This document shows, piece after piece, positions 1-6,771 of a DNA stretch of 7,037 nucleotides. The stretch's first letter is position 1. The number at the start of each line of letters is the position of its first letter. The stretch comes from Alkanindiges sp. (lineage in GTDB: Bacteria; Pseudomonadota; Gammaproteobacteria; Pseudomonadales; Moraxellaceae), in assembly GCA_030152125.1 (NCBI GenBank), contig JASLIR010000015.1, forward strand, positions 1 to 7,037, given 5' to 3'. The translations under genes were made by a program, and so were the position numbers. Under the pieces are notes generated by a model. The model made no database searches. It had not been told where the DNA came from and saw nothing but the letters and a program-made list of their open reading frames with translations.

Positions 1-446
1 TGGGTGGCAATCTTGGTGTTGGGCTGGACTCCAAACCAGCGCTGATACGCGCCCATGTTGTCCAGTGCCTTGTACACAATCGAAAAGCCAATGATGGCAT
101 CGATAATGTAGGCATTCATACTGATGTTGTAATAAACACCAACCAGCATGGTAATTGAGTGGCCGATAGCAAACAGGCTGACATATAGGCCGATATCCTT
201 CAGTCGGTATAGGAAAAAAATAAGGCCAACCAGAAACAGAAGGTGGTCATACCCTGTGACCATGTGCTTGGCACCCAGGTAAATAAACGGAATGATATTT
301 ACCCCGCTTATTTCCTGAATATAACCCTTGTCGCCTTCGGCAACACCGTGTGCCATTACTTCGGGACTAAGCATCAGCAATCCCGAGATAAGTAGCATAA
401 AAAAAATAAGTCGTTGATTCACTATCGGTGAAATCAGGTGGTTCAT
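1..446 (-). CDS. HupE/UreJ-family metal permease, N-terminal part (cut by window edge)
   Basis: This is a predicted inner-membrane permease of the HupE/UreJ family, whose studied members take up nickel or cobalt. 148 codons are visible and the frame runs open off the left edge. Residues 1-32 form a signal peptide with likely cleavage after VMA, leaving a mature protein that begins HGVAEGDKGY. The family signature follows at H61-x5-D67-H68 (HMVTGYDHLLFL), then H96 in a helix (AIGHS) and a YIIDAIIGFSIVYKALDN helix. Membrane segments lie near 66-80, 86-105 and 112-127. The C-terminal helices, with the second conserved His region, are outside the window. The ATG at 446 is chosen. A GTG directly before it (449-447) is an equally good start, because the GGAG at 461-458 is 8 nt from the GTG and 11 nt from the ATG. 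It begins 6 nt after the His-rich gene upstream, so it probably shares the czc transcript. Family assignment is firm; substrate and transport direction are inferred. Confidence 0.9.
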   Translation of the reverse strand, partial: MNHLISPIVNQRLIFFMLLISGLLMLSPEVMAHGVAEGDKGYIQEISGVNIIPFIYLGAKHMVTGYDHLLFLVGLIFFLYRLKDIGLYVSLFAIGHSITMLVGVYYNISMNAYIIDAIIGFSIVYKALDNMGAYQRWFGVQPNTKIAT

Positions 447-452
447 CACGTT

Positions 453-836
453 TCAAACTCCATAATTAAATTTAGAAAACAGGGTTCCACTCTGTTTTCT
501 AGGAGGTTTGAAGATGTCATTCACCATTAACAGGGAATAAGTAGAAAGACGCAGGGCTGACATGGCAGCGATCTGCTTTAGTAACAATAAGCGGTTAACC
601 AGTTGTTCGTAATGTCTGAGGTGGTCATAGACATGATCAGGATGATGAACATGCTTGCCACTGCTTTCATGAGCGTGCAAAACCGGAATTACGCCCTGAT
701 GGCTCCACTCCACAGGGCGGGTATGCTGATAACCATGAATGCTCAATGCAAGCCCCAATAGCAATACAAAGTATGGCAAGACTTTGTACTGTCGAAGGGA
801 GTGCAGGAAGCGCTTCATGATCATCATGCCAGTCAT
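453..836 (-). CDS. Histidine-rich small membrane protein, function unknown
   Basis: I do not recognise this gene as a named family. It encodes 127 aa from the ATG at 836. An N-terminal hydrophobic segment (about residues 19-33, LPYFVLLLGLALSI) acts as a signal peptide or anchor. It is followed by a His-rich stretch holding 11 His in about 42 residues (roughly 34-75, including LHAHESSGKHVHHPDH). The C-terminal half is amphipathic and Leu-rich (about 78-106), then basic (FKPPRK). This layout suggests a periplasm-facing metal-binding protein anchored in the inner membrane. The ATG overlaps the czcA stop as TGATG, which implies translational coupling. Other starts are a GTG at 839 (GTGA overlap) and in-frame ATGs at 827, 824 and 818. 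The ATG at 818 gives a compact signal-peptide start, MKRFLHSLRQYK. No start has a strong Shine-Dalgarno. The setting between a CzcA pump and a HupE permease supports a role in Zn/Co/Ni handling, but that is inference. The gene itself is well supported by its overlap, length and sensible protein features. Confidence 0.8.
   Translation of the reverse strand: MTGMMIMKRFLHSLRQYKVLPYFVLLLGLALSIHGYQHTRPVEWSHQGVIPVLHAHESSGKHVHHPDHVYDHLRHYEQLVNRLLLLKQIAAMSALRLSTYSLLMVNDIFKPPRKQSGTLFSKFNYGV
458..461 (-). promoter_or_regulatory. Shine-Dalgarno of the hupE-like gene
   Basis: GGAG on the minus strand lies within the last codons of the upstream His-rich gene. It is 8 nt from a GTG at 449 and 11 nt from the ATG at 446. 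The distances slightly favour the GTG, so the annotated start could be one codon earlier. Confidence 0.5.
473..501 (-). other. Strong hairpin near the end of the His-rich gene, just before hupE
   Basis: A perfect 10-bp inverted repeat has arms at 473-482 and 492-501 (TAGAAAACAG / CTGTTTTCTA on the minus strand). The 9-nt centre can add two more pairs. It lies in the last codons of the His-rich gene, 27 nt before the hupE ATG. The 3' arm contains TTTT and is followed by AAATTTAATT, so the structure only loosely resembles an intrinsic terminator because its stem is A/T-rich. It could act as a weak attenuator or an mRNA-processing or stability element that lowers hupE expression relative to the efflux genes. 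It may also be a chance product of coding sequence. Confidence 0.4.
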
Positions 837-3800
837 CACTTACTTGGTGTGTCGTGTGAGGGCAAAGACGACTTCCCCTGATTCAACCAGACGTAGAGTA
901 CTGGCAGGATAATCAGGGTTAATAAGGTCGAGGAAATAATGCCACCGATCACGACAGTCGCAATAGGACGCTGCACTTCTGCCCCAATACCCACGTTAAA
1001 CGCCATGGGGATAAAGTCCAGTGCCGCCACAAAGGCAGTGATCAGTACTGGCCGCAAGCGACTTAAAGTTCCCTCATAAACAGCAGTTTCAAGTGCTACA
1101 TTATCCTGACGTAAGCGCTGGATCGCTGAAATCAGCACCAGACCGTTCAACACCGCTACCCCGGACAAGGCAATGAAGCCCACCACGGCAGAAATGGAAA
1201 CTGGAATGCCGCGCAAGGCAAGCGCAATAATCCCGCCGGTTAATGCCAGCGGAACAGCCGTGAATACCAGTAAGCCGTTACGAACTGAACCCAGCGCCGC
1301 ATACAACAATACCAGAATCATGGCCAGAGTGGCTGGCACCACGATCAGCAAGCGGTTTTTGGCCGATTGCATTTGCTCGAAAGTACCACCCCAGCCAATC
1401 CAGTTGCCTTCAGGTAAAGCAACCTGCGCTGACACTAGCTGCTGTGCCTCGTTGATATAGCTACCAATATCCCGCCCGCGCACGTTGGCGGTCACTACGA
1501 CACGGCGTTTGCCATTTTCCCGCGATATCTGGGATGGGCTGGGAGCAAGTTCAAAATCTACCAGCTCCCCGAGCAAGACTGTATTCCCCGCACTGTTGGG
1601 TAAGGGAACCGGGATTTTTTTCAGGCTATCCATATCCTGACGCACATCATCTTTCAACCGTACTACGATATCGAAACGGCGATCTCCCTCAAACAGGTCT
1701 CCGGCTTTTTCGCCAGCGACCAGACCAGCAATCAGACTTTGTACGTCATACATGGATAAACCATAGCTGGATATGACATCCCTGCGTAAAGCCAATGTCA
1801 GCATGGGTTGTCCAGTGACCTGCTCTACCTTGATATCGGCACTGCCGGGTACTTTTTCCAGCACGGCAGCAATCTCATTGCCCTTGGCAAGCAATTGCTC
1901 CATGTCATCACCAAACACCTTCACCGCAACATCCGTTCTTACCCCGGAAATCAGCTCGTTGAATCGCATCTGGATCGGTTGGGTAAACTCGTAATTATTA
2001 CCAATGACCCGTGCCGCAGCAGCCTCAATGTCCTTTACCACCTCAGCCTTGCTTTTATCCGGGTCAGGCCATTCCTTACGCGGTTTAAGCATGACAAAGT
2101 TATCAGCAACACTTGGTGGAACAGGATCAGTGGCAATCTCCGCAGTACCCACCTTGGCAAACATGGTTTTTACTTCAGGCAGCTTCTTGATCTCGTTTTC
2201 AAGGGCATATTGCATTTCAACCGACTGGCTCAGGGAAGTGCCAGATATCCGCAATGCATGCAAAGCAACATCCCCCTCATCCAGCGAAGGAATAAACTCT
2301 GTACCCAGTCTGGCTGACAGCAAGGCGCTGAATACAAACAAGGCAGAAGCTGCAATCACCACAGCCTTTTTATGCCCCATTGACCAGTCAAACAAAGGTA
2401 CATAAACCCGCTTTAAAAACGCATTCAGTCTCCCTTCTTCAACCTTGACGGAACCTGAAGTCACCATGGCGATGGCCGCAGGTACAAACGTGACAGAAAT
2501 CAGCATGGCAGCCAGCAAAGCCATAATCACGGTAATGGCCATCGGGGTAAACATTTTGCCTTCAATGCCGGTCAGGCTGAGTAGCGGCAAATACACCGAC
2601 ATGATAATCAACTGGCCGAACAGCAGTGCCTTGCGTGACTCTCTGGTTGCCTCAAACACCACGGCAAAGCGTTCACTGCGGCAAAGCACCCTGCCAAGTT
2701 CGCGCTGCCTGATGGACAGCTTACTCAGGGCATGCTCAACAATAACCACCGTACCATCAATAATGATCCCGAAGTCCAGTGCCCCTAGGCTCATCAGATT
2801 GGCACTTACTTTTTGATGAACCATGCCAGTGATAGTTAACAGCATGGCTAAGGGGATAACCAGTGCTGTTACCAATGCAGCGCGGAAGTGACCAAGAAAG
2901 GCAAACAGGACGGCAATGACCAGTATTGCCCCTTCAAACAGGTTGGTTTTAACGGTGTTGATCGTGGCATCGACCAGTGTGGTACGGTTATACACAGCAT
3001 TGGCAATGACACTCTCAGGCAGGCTTTTCTGGATTTCCTGCAACTTATCGGCTGCACGCATGGAAACAGTACGCGAGTTTTCACCAATCAGCATAAAGGC
3101 AGTACCCAGCACCACTTCCTGCCCATCCTTGGTTGCCGCACCTGTGCGGATTTCACTACCCAGTTGGACATCGGCAACATCCCTCAATCGCACGATCTGC
3201 CCGGCATGTGTTTTAACTGCAATACTGCCAACCTCATCCAGCGAGCTAATCTGGGCTGGCGAACGCAGCAGGTATTGCTCACCCGCTTTTTCTATATAGC
3301 CTGCGCCCATGTTAGTATTATTCAGGCTTAATGCGCGTACTATGTCCTGTATGGTTAAACCAAGGCCGCGAAGCTGCTCTGGCTTGGGTGACACAACATA
3401 CTGTTTAACGTAACCACCAATCGAATTAACCTCGGTGATTCCCTCGACTGAGCGCAACTGGGGTTTAATCACCCAGTCCTGCAAGCTGCGTAACTCCATC
3501 GGGTTTAATGGGGTTGGTGAATTGGGCGCATTTTCCACGGTGTACATGAAAATTTCACCCAGACCAGTAGATACCGGGCCTAACTGTGGGGTCAGATTTT
3601 CAGGAATACTGCCACGGGCAGCCTGCAAGCGTTCGTTAACCAACTGCCTGGCAAAGTAAATATTGGTGCCATCCTCAAAAATCACTGTCACCTGTGACAG
3701 GCCATAGCGCGACACCGAACGTGTGGCTTTCAGGCTGGGCAAGCCTGCAAGGGCCACCTCAATAGGACGGGTTACCCGGCTTTCTGCCTCAAAGGGGGAA

Positions 3801-3967
3801 TAGCCTGCTGCCTCGGTGTTGATCTGTACCTGTACGTTAGTAATATCAGGCACTGCATCAATGGGAAGGCGCTGGTAGTTATAAACGCCCAGAATACTTA
3901 ACACTGCAAACAGCAGTAAAATCATCCAGCGCTGCTGGATGGAAAACTGTACTATGCGGTCAAACAT
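836..3967 (-). CDS. czcA: CzcA-like heavy-metal efflux RND pump (inner membrane)
   Basis: This is the proton-driven pump subunit of a tripartite metal exporter, 1043 aa, the normal length for the heavy-metal (HME) branch of RND proteins. It begins MFDRIVQFSIQQRW with TM1 at about 12-31. The first periplasmic loop runs from about 32 to 335, TM2-TM6 fall between 338 and 500, TM7 is near 533-552, the second loop spans about 553-870, and TM8-TM12 lie at 873-1026. The TM4 motif DFGIIIDGTVVIVEH contains D398, D404 and E411, matching the proton-relay acids of CzcA. Other HME hallmarks are GIEGKMFTPMA (467-477) and FNELISGVR (669-677). The Met triad of the Cu(I)/Ag(I) pump CusA is absent; by eye its positions are H570, V620 and E671, which favours a divalent substrate (Zn, Co, Cd or Ni). 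The start ATG follows AAGGGGA with about 7 nt spacing and lies 11 nt after the adaptor gene. The stop overlaps the next gene. Exact metal specificity, and the choice of czcA over cnr or ncc names, cannot be settled here. Confidence 0.95.
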   Translation of the reverse strand: MFDRIVQFSIQQRWMILLLFAVLSILGVYNYQRLPIDAVPDITNVQVQINTEAAGYSPFEAESRVTRPIEVALAGLPSLKATRSVSRYGLSQVTVIFEDGTNIYFARQLVNERLQAARGSIPENLTPQLGPVSTGLGEIFMYTVENAPNSPTPLNPMELRSLQDWVIKPQLRSVEGITEVNSIGGYVKQYVVSPKPEQLRGLGLTIQDIVRALSLNNTNMGAGYIEKAGEQYLLRSPAQISSLDEVGSIAVKTHAGQIVRLRDVADVQLGSEIRTGAATKDGQEVVLGTAFMLIGENSRTVSMRAADKLQEIQKSLPESVIANAVYNRTTLVDATINTVKTNLFEGAILVIAVLFAFLGHFRAALVTALVIPLAMLLTITGMVHQKVSANLMSLGALDFGIIIDGTVVIVEHALSKLSIRQRELGRVLCRSERFAVVFEATRESRKALLFGQLIIMSVYLPLLSLTGIEGKMFTPMAITVIMALLAAMLISVTFVPAAIAMVTSGSVKVEEGRLNAFLKRVYVPLFDWSMGHKKAVVIAASALFVFSALLSARLGTEFIPSLDEGDVALHALRISGTSLSQSVEMQYALENEIKKLPEVKTMFAKVGTAEIATDPVPPSVADNFVMLKPRKEWPDPDKSKAEVVKDIEAAAARVIGNNYEFTQPIQMRFNELISGVRTDVAVKVFGDDMEQLLAKGNEIAAVLEKVPGSADIKVEQVTGQPMLTLALRRDVISSYGLSMYDVQSLIAGLVAGEKAGDLFEGDRRFDIVVRLKDDVRQDMDSLKKIPVPLPNSAGNTVLLGELVDFELAPSPSQISRENGKRRVVVTANVRGRDIGSYINEAQQLVSAQVALPEGNWIGWGGTFEQMQSAKNRLLIVVPATLAMILVLLYAALGSVRNGLLVFTAVPLALTGGIIALALRGIPVSISAVVGFIALSGVAVLNGLVLISAIQRLRQDNVALETAVYEGTLSRLRPVLITAFVAALDFIPMAFNVGIGAEVQRPIATVVIGGIISSTLLTLIILPVLYVWLNQGKSSLPSHDTPSK

Positions 3968-3978
3968 GGTGCTTCCCC

Positions 3979-5481
3979 TTAGTGGTCATGGGAGGCACCA
4001 GCTTTACCAAGCTCGGCCTTTAATAGATAAGAATTACCCGCTGCATAGACCTGACCTTCTGTCAGGCCAGAAAGTACCTGTACAAAGCCATCACTTTTCA
4101 GCCCGAGTTCAACAGGGCGAATTTCAAATTGATCACCAATACGGATAAACACCACATCCCAGTCCCTGAAAGTTTGTAGGGCATCTTCCCGAACAGCCAG
4201 TGACATATCATCCTTGCCAGTGGCAATACTGGCTTTAACAAGCTGACCCTGTTTCCACTGATTCGCTGGGTTTTTAAAACGGATGTGTACCTGGGCAGTA
4301 CGAGTTTCACTACCTAGTAGCTCACTGATATAATTGACCTGACCCTGTACTGTTACAGGATCGGCTCCCTGTGCCTGCACCTGGGCGGACATACCTGATT
4401 TAATACTGACAACAGCCTGTTCCGGTACGTTGACTACCGCTACCAGGTCACTGGCATTGGCGATCTGGAACAACACCGTATCGGGCGATACAGCCTGCCC
4501 ACTGACAGCCCTGTTTTCGATCACAATGCCATTGATAGGCGCGCGAATATAAAGCTTGCTATCGTTACCACCTGCATCACCACCATAACTACTGATCATG
4601 CGACTGGCCTCATCCAAACGGATAGCAGCCTGTGCATGACTTGCCTTGGCCTGCAAGTAATCCTGCTCTGGTGATATCTTTTCTTTCCATAAGCGCTGCT
4701 CACGATCCAATGTGGCTTTGGCAAGACTAAGTTGCTGCTGGGCAGTACGCTGGGCAGCCCGTAAGCTGACCAGATCACGGCTGTCAATCACCGCAATAAC
4801 TTCACCTGCACGCACTGGCGCGCCGAGCGCTTTATGAATGCTGGTAATTACCCCAGACGACTTGGCAATTACCGCCACTTGCTGATCAACCGGTATCTGT
4901 ACTTCTCCGGTGGCCTCAGTCTGGCTCTGGAAAGCATGCGAACTAACCTTAAGCAACTCTAATCCGCTACTTTTAAGGGAGGCTTCCGCCAGTTGTAAAC
5001 GCCCCTCCAGTTGTGTCCACTTAAACTGGTGCGACTTTCCATTGTGTCTGGCTGTAATGAGCATCTCAAAAGAGTGAGGTTCATAAATGACTTGATCACC
5101 CAGCAGATAATCTGCCTCTGGCTGGAATTTAATTTGCTCCTGAGCATCCAGACGTTTAATGGTGACATCAGCTGAAAACTGGTCAGGTGCAATCGGCTTA
5201 TCATCCTGATAGGCATATAGTCGCAGCTGTGGTTCTACACCAGTCTCAAAAATTTTTACTTCCAGTGCAAAACTGCCATCACGCCACAACTTGCCACTAT
5301 GTGGGCCTTTTTCCGGCGCATTGGCATCTGCTTCAGCATTTGTCTGCTGTTCTCCATGTCCGTTACCAGAACTTGCCTGATTACGGTTACTGGTGCTGTA
5401 CCAGGCATAAGCCAGAACGCCTACAAGAATTGCGATAACCACGCCTATATAAACTGGTTTTAACTGATTCGATTTATTCAT
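3979..5481 (-). CDS. czcB: CzcB-like periplasmic adaptor (membrane fusion protein)
   Basis: This 500-aa adaptor links the RND pump to the outer-membrane channel and may hand metal to the pump. A single N-terminal membrane anchor (about residues 10-27) is followed by a polar linker rich in N, G, Q and E. Next comes the extra N-terminal domain typical of CzcB proteins (about 58-155, starting GPHSGKLWRDGSFALEVKIF). The core follows: first lipoyl half (203-237, with SSGVITSIHKALGAPVRAGE), an alpha-helical hairpin rich in Ala and Gln (238-295), second lipoyl half (308-341, YIRAPINGIVIENRAVSGQ), beta-barrel (345-420) and membrane-proximal domain (425-490). The C-terminus, GASHDH, could bind metal. 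The ATG start is supported by AAGGCG 6 nt upstream. The gene sits 15 nt after the outer-membrane factor and 11 nt before the pump, so all three are expected on one mRNA. The family is clear; the metal served depends on the pump. Confidence 0.94.
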   Translation of the reverse strand: MNKSNQLKPVYIGVVIAILVGVLAYAWYSTSNRNQASSGNGHGEQQTNAEADANAPEKGPHSGKLWRDGSFALEVKIFETGVEPQLRLYAYQDDKPIAPDQFSADVTIKRLDAQEQIKFQPEADYLLGDQVIYEPHSFEMLITARHNGKSHQFKWTQLEGRLQLAEASLKSSGLELLKVSSHAFQSQTEATGEVQIPVDQQVAVIAKSSGVITSIHKALGAPVRAGEVIAVIDSRDLVSLRAAQRTAQQQLSLAKATLDREQRLWKEKISPEQDYLQAKASHAQAAIRLDEASRMISSYGGDAGGNDSKLYIRAPINGIVIENRAVSGQAVSPDTVLFQIANASDLVAVVNVPEQAVVSIKSGMSAQVQAQGADPVTVQGQVNYISELLGSETRTAQVHIRFKNPANQWKQGQLVKASIATGKDDMSLAVREDALQTFRDWDVVFIRIGDQFEIRPVELGLKSDGFVQVLSGLTEGQVYAAGNSYLLKAELGKAGASHDH

Positions 5482-5496
5482 GATGTACGCCTTGAA

Positions 5497-6687
5497 TTAG
5501 TGTTGTTCTGGTGCCGTTTCACGCTCAATTTCAGCAATGGACTGCTGGATATTGAGCCAGATTTCCAGACGGCGCTCCTGCGCCTCCCGCCATGTACGGC
5601 GGGCATCAATCCATTCCAGTAATCCGGTTTTACCAGCCTGATAAGCAAGCTGGGCAATCCGCAGACTCTCTTCACTGGCAGGGATAACGGTCTGATCAAG
5701 CGCTTGTAATAATTGCTGGTTACTGGTCAGGCGCTGTCTGGCATTACTCAACTGGATGGCAAGGCGTTTGCCCTGAAGATCAACTATGTCATTTGCCTGA
5801 GCCAACTGGTTAACAGCCTCAGCACGCGCCACACGGTTTTGGTCAAATAAAGGAATGGGCAAGGAAGCACCTAGCAGCAGTACCTGATCCCCAGTCTGCT
5901 GATAGCGTCTGGTTCCAACACTTAGGGTGACATCGGAAATTCGCTCTGCTTCGGCCAGACGTTGCTGTAAGCTGGCTTGCTGCTGTGCAAACACGGCTTG
6001 TTGCTGGCTAAGCGGGGTAAGTTGCCTGTCCGGGTAATCCACAGGCAGCAAGAAAGCTGGTTCATCAATCCCTCCGGTCAGGAGCGAACAGGAAGCTTTA
6101 TTCTGTTGGGTCTGATGTTGCAGGAAATCCAGTTTTTTAGCTGCTTCGGTGGAGAGTGCCTGCGCACGTTGTGCATCGGAAACTACAACTTTACCGGCCT
6201 TATATTTTTCTTGTAGCAATAGCGCCTGTGACTGGGCAATCTCATAGTCCTTGCGTCCAAGCTCAAACTGTTTGATAGAGATATACCAGTTTGCCAGACA
6301 TAGGCGAACATCCGAGTTCAACTGTGCTTTTCTTTGCTGGATTACCAAAGCCGTATTTGTCTGCTGGCTTTTGGCAAGCGCCGTTTTAATGCTGCGCTTG
6401 TCAGTGAGTGGAATAGCCTGATTAAGCTGGATAGCATAAGTGGGGCCATCCAGGTCTTTTAAGCTGGAATTGCCCAGGTTATCTGCCTGTATGGCTATTT
6501 CCGGGTTAGCTAAACGGCCACTTTGTTGGACTCTGAGATTATCAGTTTCATTTTGACGAATGAGGTATTGTAATTGAGGATCTAGCAGATAGGCCCGTTG
6601 CTGTATCTGTTCTAGGGGTAACTGGGCAAAAGTGGACAGAGGCAAAAAAAGCCCAGTCAGCACTAGTGCCGTATATAAGGTACGCAT
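5497..6687 (-). CDS. czcC: CzcC-like outer-membrane factor (TolC family)
   Basis: This is the outer-membrane channel subunit of the metal exporter, 396 aa and close to the usual size of CzcC proteins. The signal peptide spans about residues 1-21 (MRTLYTALVLTGLFLPLSTFA), with the mature protein starting QLPLEQ. There is no lipobox cysteine, so it is not predicted to be a lipoprotein. Two TolC/OEP repeats follow. The first (about 22-205) includes NPEIAIQADNLG and a QAIPLTDKRSIKTALA segment typical of the CzcC branch. The second (about 225-390) ends with YQAGKTGLLEWIDARRTWREAQ, the conserved helix motif of the family. Long Gln/Ala-rich helices match the periplasmic alpha-barrel. The ATG at 6687 is chosen because AGGA lies 6 nt upstream and the signal peptide starts properly there. 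The longer reading from a TTG at 6708 would add seven residues and has no comparable support. It is the first gene of the efflux trio, 84 nt after the upstream His-rich gene. Confidence 0.94.
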   Translation of the reverse strand: MRTLYTALVLTGLFLPLSTFAQLPLEQIQQRAYLLDPQLQYLIRQNETDNLRVQQSGRLANPEIAIQADNLGNSSLKDLDGPTYAIQLNQAIPLTDKRSIKTALAKSQQTNTALVIQQRKAQLNSDVRLCLANWYISIKQFELGRKDYEIAQSQALLLQEKYKAGKVVVSDAQRAQALSTEAAKKLDFLQHQTQQNKASCSLLTGGIDEPAFLLPVDYPDRQLTPLSQQQAVFAQQQASLQQRLAEAERISDVTLSVGTRRYQQTGDQVLLLGASLPIPLFDQNRVARAEAVNQLAQANDIVDLQGKRLAIQLSNARQRLTSNQQLLQALDQTVIPASEESLRIAQLAYQAGKTGLLEWIDARRTWREAQERRLEIWLNIQQSIAEIERETAPEQH

Positions 6688-6693
6688 GATATT

Positions 6694-6697
6694 TCCT
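6694..6697 (-). promoter_or_regulatory. Shine-Dalgarno that sets the czcC start
   Basis: AGGA on the minus strand is 6 nt before the ATG at 6687. It decides for that start over the TTG at 6708. The site lies inside one arm of an 8-bp inverted repeat. Confidence 0.7.
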
Positions 6698-6767
6698 GAA
6701 GAAAGCAATGCAAAAACTTTCAGTTACGACAAAGGGCGCAACCGATCCAAGTGCTTAAACTTCAGGA
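6694..6767. repeat. 8-bp inverted repeat spanning the czcC leader
   Basis: The arms TCCTGAAG (6694-6701) and CTTCAGGA (6760-6767) are perfect reverse complements separated by 58 nt. In the minus-strand mRNA the right-hand arm comes first, and the left-hand arm contains the AGGA ribosome binding site of czcC. Pairing would hide that site. The 84-nt gap (6688-6771) contains nothing else I can name: no convincing -35/-10 pair and no terminator. An 8-bp match in such a gap can arise by chance a few times in a hundred. Confidence 0.35.
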
Positions 6768-6771
6768 TTTA

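Noticed and set aside
501..540. Plus-strand AGGAGG followed 7 nt later by an ATG (514), resembling a perfect translation start
   Set aside because: The frame ends after eight codons, and the AGGAGG is simply the complement of the Pro-Pro codons in the His-rich gene on the other strand.
1808..2317. Plus-strand open frame of 169 codons opposite the pump gene
   Set aside because: It lies wholly antisense to a clear CzcA coding region, has no recognisable domain, and its translation shows a composition expected from a shadow frame. The other plus-strand frames at 1173-1460, 2004-2405, 2445-2816 and 2888-3331 are rejected for the same reason.
3685..3700. Near-palindrome CTGTCAC-CT-GTGACAG, like a regulator operator
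   Set aside because: It lies deep inside the pump coding sequence, encoding the conserved SQVTV region, and a 7-bp match with a 2-nt spacer is about what chance gives in 7 kb.
4344..4359. Inverted repeat CCTGTA-CTGT-TACAGG
   Set aside because: Only 6-bp arms, located inside the adaptor coding sequence, with no T-rich tail; consistent with chance.
6688..6771. Possible promoter for czcC (TTGGAT followed 17 nt later by GTAACT)
   Set aside because: The -10-like hexamer is poor and nothing else supports it; read-through from the upstream gene is at least as likely.
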